Positions 21,192 to 28,314 of a stretch of DNA of 28,314 bases are shown here, piece by piece. The DNA comes from Anaeromyces robustus (lineage: Eukaryota; Neocallimastigomycota; Neocallimastigomycetes; Neocallimastigales; Neocallimastigaceae): contig MCFG01000576.1 in assembly GCA_002104895.1 (NCBI GenBank), positions 1 to 28,314 of the forward strand, given 5' to 3'. The notes under the pieces are model-generated. The model saw nothing but the letters and a program-made list of their open reading frames with translations, had not been told where the DNA came from and searched no databases. Each line of letters begins with the position of its first letter. The first letter of the stretch is position 1. The position numbers were made by a program, and so were the translations under genes.

Positions 21192-21445
21192 AATAAAATA
21201 AATAAAATAAAATAAAATAAAATAAAATAAAATAAAATAAAATAAAATAAAATAAAATAAAATAAAATAAAATAAAATAAAATAAAATAAAATAAAATAA
21301 AATAAAATAAAATAAAATAAAATAAAATAAAATAAAATAAAATAAAATAAAATAAAATAAAATAAAATAAAATAAAATAAAATAAAATAAAATAAAATAA
21401 AATAAAATAAAATAAAATAAAATAAAATAAAATAAAATAAAATAA
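21192..21445. repeat. (AAAAT)n pentanucleotide array, about 250 bp
   Basis: About fifty units of AAAAT run without interruption after a slightly irregular start (AATGAAATATAATAAAGAATG). The minus-strand frame of ILFYF repeats over this array is a microsatellite artefact, not a protein. Confidence 0.97.
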
Positions 21446-21598
21446 GTAATTTAAATTTTTAATGATTTTTAAAAAATATTTTATTTGCATAAATTAAAAT
21501 TAAATAATGTTCAAGTAATTTAGTTTAAAATAAAAAAAAGAGACATGCCTACAAAATTTATATAAAATTATTAGTATTATTTGAAAAAAAAAAAAAAG

Positions 21599-21629
<31 letters not shown>

Positions 21630-21689
21630 TATAATAATTAAACTTTTTATAAATATTAAGTTGTTAGAAATAAAAAAATTTTTTTTTTT

Positions 21690-21745
21690 TAAAAAAAAGC
21701 ACAATTCGTACATCATCTTTATTGAGTTTAAATATACAAATAATT
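21690..21745 (-). mobile_element. 3' terminus of a non-LTR retrotransposon copy
   Basis: Read on the minus strand, TATTTAAACTCAATAAAG followed by ATGATGTACGAATTGTGC matches, at roughly 85% by eye, the 3' end of the copy at 24850-25310. Both carry AATAAA about 20 nt before the end. T- and A-runs follow at 21680-21698. Upstream sequence at 21750-22200 shows no clear similarity to the other copies, so this one is either severely truncated or decayed. Confidence 0.6.
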
Positions 21746-23100
21746 AATAAAAGAAAAAAAATTATCAATATATAAGTAATAATAAAATAAAATTAAAAAA
21801 TTTTTTTTTTATAAAGATGAATATATGCTAAATGTTTTAGAAAAAAAAAAAAAAAGATATAGAGGTATATAGAGATGGTTGTTATTTACCATAACATAAT
21901 AACATTTTATGATATTTATATGTGATTTTTTAAATCATAAAATTAAATTGAATGTATTATCATTTATATTATAAATCATTAATAAATAATAATTAAATTA
22001 TATTAAAGAAACAATTATATATTATTAATTAAAAATTTATTACAATTAAGCAAATATAAATATTTTTTAAAAGTCATATATATATTAAATAATAATAAAC
22101 AAATTATCGACTTTTAGAAAAAAGTAAAAAAAAAAAAAAAAAAAAGTAAAAATTACTATTAATGGAATAAAAAATAAATTAAATTTTAAAAATTGAATGG
22201 TTATTAATAATTGTAACTACTTGTTTTTTTATTTTATTTTTATTTTTTTTTTTTCTTTTCTCTGTTTTTCACCAATAATATTAATTAAATTACTTAATAT
22301 AGTATTTTCTTAATTTTTAAAATAAAAATAAAAAATATATATAAAAAAAAAGAAAAAAATAATATATAAATTTATTTATTAAAATAAATATATATATATC
22401 AATAATATTTTCAATAAAATTTTCAATAATTTTTCGTCCTTACTTTCAAAGTGATAAATATAAAAAATTATATTATATATTAATCAAAAATTTTTATAAT
22501 TATAATAATAAAATTAATATTAATATATTTTTCTATGTTACATGTTTTCTTTATATATATATATTTTTTCTAAACAAGTTTTAAATATAAATATCAAAAA
22601 AAAAAAAAAAAAAATCATGGGATGGATATTTTTTCTTTTTTCTTTTTCTTTTTATTAAAATCATTTAAAATTGGTATTCAAATTACTGTTATTAATTGTA
22701 GTTATAAGTTATATAACTCAAATTAGATGTTTTAATATATAGAAAGATTCCTCTCTGTATTTTATTTGAAATATTCTTATTAATAATATCCCTCCTATAT
22801 ATAAAATACTTTTTATACTTAATATAAAGAATTAAAAAACCACTCCTACAGGTAAACTTTCTAAATATAAACTTTCTAAATGTAAACTAGAAGAAAAAAC
22901 AAAAAAAGAAAAAATTAATATTAATAATCTATTGGAATAGTTTTTCAAATCCGAAACTTATATGTATATATATATATAAATATTATTTTAAATCAACAAG
23001 AAGCCATTTTTTAGGAAATCTGTGAATTATTTTCATTCTTATTCTTTAGATTTCTTTAGCCTTTAATGAATTTATAATTGAATAATAATTTAAAAAAAAA
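21746..23100. other. AT-rich non-coding stretch
   Basis: No gene is supported on either strand. There is a tandem pair of a 13-bp motif, AAACTTTCTAAAT (about 22855-22885), next to CCACTCCTACAGG, and patches of lower A+T at 22740-22870 and 22930-23060 that look like old, unrecognisable element sequence. An ATCCCATGA word on the minus strand (about 22615-22623) is near the dictyostelid small-RNA upstream element but not exact. Confidence 0.5.
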
Positions 23101-23193
23101 ATTATTTTTTATAATATATAAAGAGAAAATATGTAATAAATTTCAGAAATCATAAATAGTTTCAGTGTAGTACTATTTAAAAAAAAAGTTTCA

Positions 23194-23224
23194 AAATGAA
23201 CTAAGAAATTAACTTAGTTCATTT
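23194..23224. repeat. 12-bp perfect inverted repeat
   Basis: AAATGAACTAAG (23194-23205) and CTTAGTTCATTT (23213-23224) form a perfect stem with a 7-nt loop. The stem contains several G/C pairs, unusual here. It lies between the decayed retroelement body and a stretch shared with the 412-bp insertion. Confidence 0.85.
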
Positions 23225-23239
23225 AATTAATAATAAATG

Positions 23240-23241
23240 GG

Positions 23242-23278
<37 letters not shown>

Positions 23279-23280
23279 TT
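23240..23280. repeat. (ACT)n microsatellite
   Basis: About twelve ACT units lie at the downstream edge of the decayed retroelement (minus-strand orientation), where similarity to the copy at 25.1-25.3 kb stops. Confidence 0.95.
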
Positions 23281-23289
23281 GGTGATCCA

Positions 23290-23944
23290 ACTTTTTTATA
23301 TGTAATAGTAGTAGGATCGGCATCTGACCTACTAAGACTGTCCTATAACTGTGTTTATCAAGCATTTGATGTTCCTATAGAGAGTTTGGTTTTGAAATTT
23401 ATTAAACAATATATATTGTCTTTTACAAACAACAAGGTATGATAATCATTTATTTAATAAGAACCTACAGATCCCAAGAAAAAAAAAAGATTTGGAAAAT
23501 GTTTGTATATATACCAGGAATCAGTCTGAAACTTAAACAAACATTCCCATTCCTTCTTGTATGGACAAATTGTTAATTCTTTCACTAAAATCATATTCTC
23601 TTCCATCAATTAAAAAAAAATATATATATATATAAATTCGATACCTATTAACTGTTTTTCTATTACCTAAAATATCTATATTACTTATACTATTAATCCT
23701 AATATTATTACTACCTTTTATAACCCTTAACAATATTATTAATTCTATTATCTACACTAGAGTTATCACTGGTCCTAACTAAACTATTAAAAAGACTATC
23801 TATATCGCATATTCCAGCTTCGTTATTCGGGTAAAAAAGACTATCTAAAAAATAAAAAAAATTTCTATCTAGATCAGAGAAGTGACTAATACGAAGATTT
23901 TTAAATAAGAAACAATTTATAAACCCAATGGTCAACTCTCTGAT
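23290..23944 (-). pseudogene. Distal part of a decayed non-LTR retrotransposon ORF2 and 3' region
   Basis: This continues the ORF2 relic at 24371-24849 once the intervening insertion is removed. It begins right after the 14-bp repeat with DHWVYK, where D-H-W completes the C-terminal C-x2-C-x7-H motif of LINE polyproteins. Frames then break repeatedly: RISHFSDLDRNFFYFLDSLF, DIDSLFNSLVRTSDNSSVDN, NRINNIVKGYKR, RINSISNIDILGNRKTVNRY, GREYDFSERINNLSIQEGMG. From 23518 down to 23311 the DNA matches the 3' fragment at 25134-25310 with many small indels (shared GTAAAAGACAA, TTTAATAAATTT and GATGCCGATCCTA-type words). It is a dead copy. Confidence 0.65.
23931..23944. repeat. 14-bp target-site duplication, left copy
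   Basis: GTCAACTCTCTGAT occurs here and again at 24357-24370. This copy directly abuts the T-run (poly(A) on the minus strand) of the 412-bp insertion. Confidence 0.8.
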
Positions 23945-24356
23945 TTTTTTTTTTTTTTTTTTTTAGACTAAAGGAAGAGAATACACTTCCATGTTTTTTT
24001 ATTTATAATAAAATAGTTATTAATACATTTAGATTAAGTACATAAATAAAATAGATTAAAAGAAAAAAAATTTCTATCTAAAAAAAATCTATAACATAAA
24101 TTTAATATAAAGAAAAATATAATAAATTTCTGAAATAATTATAATTTCAGTGTAGGGTACTGTTCGGATTTCACTTCTCTCTAAATGGTAAAATAATATA
24201 AAACAAAGAAGTAACATCTGAATTAAAGATAGTGTGGTGTCCACTAAACTCTCCCTTGGGCAATCTTCATCATTTCTAGTAAAAGAAGATGACTCCGAAG
24301 GCCCTGTGGTAGAAATAATATCGCGATTCGAGATATTATTATTATGTCTTATCGAT
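23945..24356 (-). mobile_element. 412-bp poly(A)-tailed retro-insertion
   Basis: On the minus strand the insert starts ATCGATAAGACATAAT, runs 412 bp, carries AAATAAA about 40 nt before its end, and finishes with an A-run of about 20 nt. Exact 14-bp copies flank it. Removing it and one copy rejoins a retrotransposon ORF2 motif. These are the marks of target-primed reverse transcription. It holds a partial open frame with ISNRDIISTTGPSESSSFTR, then DEDCPRESLVDTTLSLIQ, ending at TAG near 24084. About 55 bp (24108-24163) recur at 23119-23174, so its family has another copy fragment here. It could be a 5'-truncated LINE, a SINE-like element or a processed transcript. Confidence 0.75.
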
Positions 24357-24370
24357 GTCAACTCTCTGAT
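24357..24370. repeat. 14-bp target-site duplication, right copy
   Basis: An exact match to 23931-23944. It lies inside the ORF2 relic reading CDNYQRVD, just before the point where the frame is broken by the insertion. Confidence 0.8.
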
Positions 24371-24845
24371 AATTGTCACAATGGAAACAACATGAACAAC
24401 AATTAGGACAAGAATTATTAATCATTTTTGCAGCTTTAGCCACTCTAGCATCAATTTTATATCCACATCTTGCCCTAAGTAATCCACCTAAAACCTTTGC
24501 TATATATTCTGAAAATTCTAGATTAAGCTTTAAGTAATTCCTTGATTTTTCAAAACTGTACATTTTATAAAATTTAGCTTTAATTGATTTATCACTGTTC
24601 ACGTCTCTGTCCCAATAGAATTCCATAATTTCTTTAGAAGAGGATGAAATATTGTTTAATTTATCATTTAATATTTTACTTTCTTTGTCCCAAGTCTATT
24701 TTCTTGTTGTAGCAACATTATTAACTATCTTTGAGATAATACAGTTGGAGTCCTTCCACTTATTAAAACATCTAACCTGAGCTAAAGCACATTTACCAGA
24801 AAGTGGAGGAATATTGAGTTCTTTTGAGATGCAATAAATAGAAAC

Positions 24846-24849
<4 letters not shown>
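24371..24849 (-). pseudogene. Decayed non-LTR retrotransposon ORF2, C-terminal part
   Basis: One minus-strand frame runs from the poly(A) of the neighbouring fragment down to the insertion. It has a single stop, a TAG near 24693-24695. Segments are CISKELNIPPLSGKCALAQV, RCFNKWKDSNCIISKIVNN, then after the stop TWDKESKILNDKLNNISSSS, EIMEFYWDRDV, LGGLLRARCGYKIDARVAKA and NNSCPNCCSCCFHCDNYQRV. L-R-x-R-x-G-Y followed by Cys pairs is the usual layout at the C terminus of LINE ORF2 proteins, downstream of reverse transcriptase and any RNase H. The Cys-rich motif reads C-F-H-C, seven residues, then H supplied from beyond the insertion; the expected final Cys is Leu. The reverse-transcriptase core is not present in the window. 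Confidence 0.65.
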
Positions 24850-24880
<31 letters not shown>

Positions 24881-25310
24881 GGCACACAATTTGTACGTCA
24901 ACTTTATTGAATTTAAATATTAAAATACATGAATCATAAAAAAAACACATAATGAAAAAAAATGATACTAAAAAAAAAATAAAAACCAGTAAAATATTAT
25001 AGATAATAATAGATAATACTGGAGGAAAAAAAGAAGTATAATAATATTTAAAAACAATAAATCCATACAGCCCTTAATTCTAAATATAGAATTAAAGTAA
25101 AATTGATCTATCCTATTCCACCAGGGTCGGAAATAGGATCGGCATTTGCCCTACTAGGCTGTCCTACTGTGTTATCAGCATTGACGTTCCTGGAGAGGTT
25201 GGTTTTAAATTTATTGAATAATATATGTTGTCTTTTACAGACAACAGGCATGATATCATTCAATAGAGCCGCAGATCGCAACAAGAATGGGGATTTTGAA
25301 TAAGTACCAG
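24850..25310 (-). mobile_element. 3' fragment of a non-LTR retrotransposon with 28-nt poly(A)
   Basis: The minus-strand frame 25308-25108 ends an ORF2-like protein: GTYSKSPFLLRSAALLNDIM, VVCKRQHILFNKFKTNL, then GQPSRANADPISDPGGIG and TAG. About 230 bp of 3' untranslated sequence follow, with AATAAAG near 24905, the end word GTACAAATTGTGTGCCATT, and a run of 28 A (T at 24850-24877). It is 5'-truncated at 25310, where a (TAA)n array begins. The same sequence, decayed, lies at 23311-23518, and its terminus also recurs at 21699. Because its frame is intact and its tail unbroken, it is the youngest copy of the family here. The apparent plus-strand frame 25103-25303 is its shadow. Confidence 0.7.
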
Positions 25311-25698
<388 letters not shown>

Positions 25699-26850
25699 CA
25701 AATATTAAAAAAAAGTAATAATAATTAACGTTAGATATATTACATTAATTCTGTAAAATAAACTTTTTTTTTTTGCTTAAAAATTCTCTTTATTTATTTA
25801 TTATTTATTATTCATAATTAATTATTATATTTAATATTAATGAATATTATAAATAGTTCTTATTTTAATAATATTTAGTATAAAAATATGTTAAAAATAA
25901 AAGATATAACTCTTTTTTTTTTTTTTTTTTTAATCATTAATTCAATAATAATAATTATACATTATTATTATTATTTATTATTATTATTATTATACTAAAA
26001 AAAAAAAAAAGTGTTTTTATTTATTTATTCATTTATTTATTTGGGTACATTTTGACATGTATACATTTTTCTGTAAAAACATGTTTATTTTTATTTTTTT
26101 TTATTTTTATTTTATTTTTTTTATATTATATATTTCGATCTAATTTAATAATAATCATTAAAATAAAGAATTTGTAAAAAAAAAATGTTTTTTTTATGTA
26201 GATCAATTTTTATTTATTTTATTTTTAATAATTTTTATTTTTATTAATAATTAAAAAAAATGAGTATAAAAAAGAATCATTTATCAATTCTTGTTTAAAG
26301 AATACTTTGAAAATAAAAATTCATATAAATAATTAATAAAATTTAATATTTATTTATTTTTTTTTAGACTATCAACTATGAAAGTTAAATATTAAAAGTT
26401 TATTATGAAAACTCTTCTTTTTTAAACTCATAAACTTCATATTTATTAATAATTAATAAAAATAAAAATTATTTATTATTTAAAAAAAAGATATTTATAA
26501 TTTTAATTTTTTTTTTTTTTTTTTTTGCTTTGTAATTTTTTAAATTTGATTTTTACTATATATGGTATCATTAATAATTAAAACATGCTATATTAAATAA
26601 CTAATATAATTAATATATAGTTAATATAGGATAGAATATACTCATAATTAAATAATTAATTAAATAATATATTAAATATTATTCATCCATAAAATTTTAA
26701 AAGTTTAAAAAAATTAAATACAAATTAATTAATATATTTATCAATTTATTAATAATATATAAATAATACTAAACAAGTATATTAATAATATATAATAAAT
26801 ATATTAATAAAGTATTTTTTTAAATTTTTATTTTTAATTTTTTTTTCTGT

Positions 26851-26890
26851 TTTTAAAGAAATGGTTATTGTTTTAAAGAAATGGTTATTG
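26851..26890. repeat. 20-bp unit duplicated in tandem
   Basis: TTTTAAAGAAATGGTTATTG occurs twice, head to tail, without mismatch. It is probably a recent slippage or duplication event. Confidence 0.95.
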
Positions 26891-27331
26891 CTAAATTGTA
26901 ATTGAAAAAGATGCCAATAATTCAATGAAGAAATAAATAACAATATAATAATTAATAGTAAATAGAAATTATAATAAAGTTGGTTTTTTTTAATAGATAG
27001 ATATTAAGAGAATGTAGGTTTTACTACTGTATTTTATTATATATAACCATGATATGTGTTATGTTAAAAGTTTTTGTAACTAATAAACAACATTAAAAAT
27101 TTTGTTACAATTTTTTTTGTTATTATTAAATAAGATGAGGTATGACACTTTCAAGGTTCAGAAAATTTTTAAATAAGGAAAGAATTTTGTTTTAATAAAA
27201 TTTATTATATTTATTAATTATTTATTATATTTTTGAACTTAATTTTTGTCTACATTTTATATTAGATATTTTTAATTCTTTTTATACTTTTAAAATTATA
27301 ATTATTTAATATTTGTATAATTATTTCTTTA

Positions 27332-27357
27332 CCTTATTTTTAAGGAGAAAAATAAGG
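27332..27357. repeat. 10-bp perfect hairpin with AAGGAG loop
   Basis: CCTTATTTTT (27332-27341) and AAAAATAAGG (27348-27357) pair fully around AAGGAG. It lies about 300 bp past the integrase stop and could be an LTR or 3'-end structure. No function is shown. Confidence 0.75.
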
Positions 27358-27659
27358 AGTTTATAATTATAACTAATATAAATAATTAATCACTATTTTC
27401 TATATTTTACCTAATGTTATAAAACTATAATTAATGTAAATAATACATTAATTTATGTATATAATAAAATAATTTTATAGATTTTATGTTCTTATATTAT
27501 TAATTAATTTCTTAATAAATTTATGTATTGTAATAAAATTTAATACGTATTAAATTATTATATAATTTACATTATATAATAATTTATTGTGGCGCATTAT
27601 TTACTAATAATTTTAAATTTATGTTTATTTTACTTCATTTGCCCGTTCCAAGATATAAC

Positions 27660-28314
27660 TTACTCTGAAGTTGTAGAGATTTTTATAACATTCTTTAGGT
27701 GGACAGGTCTTTCTAATTCTTCCTCAGAATCGGGGTCCATTAATTTAACCGTATTAAAATTTATTCCAACTACCTTGTAAGGACCTGTGAAGTAGGGTTC
27801 TAATTTCAGACGTGTAAAATTTCTTACTTTAACTAAATCTCCCTTTTTGATTTGGTTTTGTTTATTATTTTTATATAGTTCATTCCTTTCTTTTTCCCAT
27901 CTTTTGGCTTTACTCTTAAGATTATGATAAGCATCTAAAGTCCATTGGTAATGATCGCAAAATTTTTCTAGTAAAATTTCGTCGGACGATTTGTCATTTT
28001 TGTTATTATACGTTTGGGATATTGTGGCTAATTCGAACGGTTGTTGGTCAATACGTCCGTATAATAGCTCAAAACTCGAATATTTTGTGGCGTTGTTCCT
28101 GGATGTTCTTATTGCCCACAAAGCCGATGGCAAAACTAAATCCCAGTCTTGATTCGTTTCTCCTAATAGTCTAATTTCTTTGGAGATTTCTTTATTTCTA
28201 TTTTCGGTTAAACCATTGGACTCAGGGTGGTAAGTGGTAGTAAATTTTATGTATACATCATACATATCCAAGAAGATTTTTGTAAGGGTCAGCCACAAAT
28301 TGAACGCCATTATC
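27660..28314 (-). mobile_element. Ty3/gypsy retrotransposon integrase, 3' part, frameshifted at the edge
   Basis: The minus-strand frame ending at 27660 encodes the C-terminal half of an LTR-retrotransposon integrase. It shows TTTYHPESNGLTEN (residues 24-37 counted from 28310), with the catalytic Glu in TEN, then W-x-L-x-LPSALWAIRTS, SFELLYGR (79-86), a KKGDLVKVRN segment and a GPY/F module (YFTGPYKV, 173-180). It ends ISTTSE with no chromodomain. At the right edge the expected start of this region, DNGVQFVADPYKN, is readable in another frame (from 28314); it must shift by one base near 28273-28278 to join. The element is a Skipper- or DGLT-like dictyostelid retrotransposon by host context only. 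The shift suggests a dead copy or a sequence error. Confidence 0.85.

Noticed and set aside
21110-21490. 126-codon minus-strand ILFYF-repeat frame
   Set aside because: It is generated by the AAAAT microsatellite.
22612-22625. Minus-strand ATCCCATGA as a small-RNA upstream element
   Set aside because: It differs from the usual dictyostelid element, and no RNA-like G+C segment follows.
25103-25303. 66-codon plus-strand frame
   Set aside because: The minus strand carries the retrotransposon ORF2 end with a matching decayed copy; the plus frame is its shadow.

Overview
The window looks like nuclear DNA of a dictyostelid social amoeba (Dictyostelium or a close relative). It is extremely A+T rich, with long homopolymer tracts and AT-only microsatellites. 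The coding islands are slightly less AT rich and encode Asn, Thr, Ser and Gln runs. Introns are short, AT-rich and bounded by GTA...TAG, and starts sit in an AAAATG context. The species cannot be fixed from the sequence alone.

Three host genes are supported, all on the minus strand. (1) Positions 1-828 hold the first 276 codons of a Ser/Thr/Asn-rich protein that runs off the left edge. (2) Positions 4748-6628 hold a septin-family GTPase. I rebuilt it as two exons: the long open frame stops at 5282, but an in-phase intron (4873-5295) leads to a second exon that gives a different 41-residue C terminus. (3) Positions 13304-15019 hold a five-exon DHHC-type protein S-acyltransferase of 333 residues, with four membrane segments.

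Between these lie long non-coding stretches (829-4747, 6629-13303, 15020-19258). They contain a perfect 39-bp inverted repeat (1822-1916), a six-copy 39-bp minisatellite (3194-3427), other hairpins and microsatellites.

The right third (about 19.2-28.3 kb) is a graveyard of decayed and mobile sequence. It begins with remnants that may come from a dictyostelid multigene family (19259-20980). A hairpin and a 250-bp (AAAAT)n array follow. Then comes a nest of non-LTR retrotransposon pieces (21.7 and 23.1-25.3 kb). In that nest one decayed ORF2 is interrupted by a 412-bp poly(A)-tailed insertion with a 14-bp target-site duplication, and is itself abutted by a second poly(A)-tailed 3' fragment of the same family. 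A 385-bp (TAA)n array adjoins that fragment. The right edge carries the 3' part of a Ty3/gypsy integrase with an apparent frameshift.

I saw no tRNA, rRNA, CRISPR array or operon. The host genes do not form an obvious pathway, although septins and protein acylation both act at membranes.
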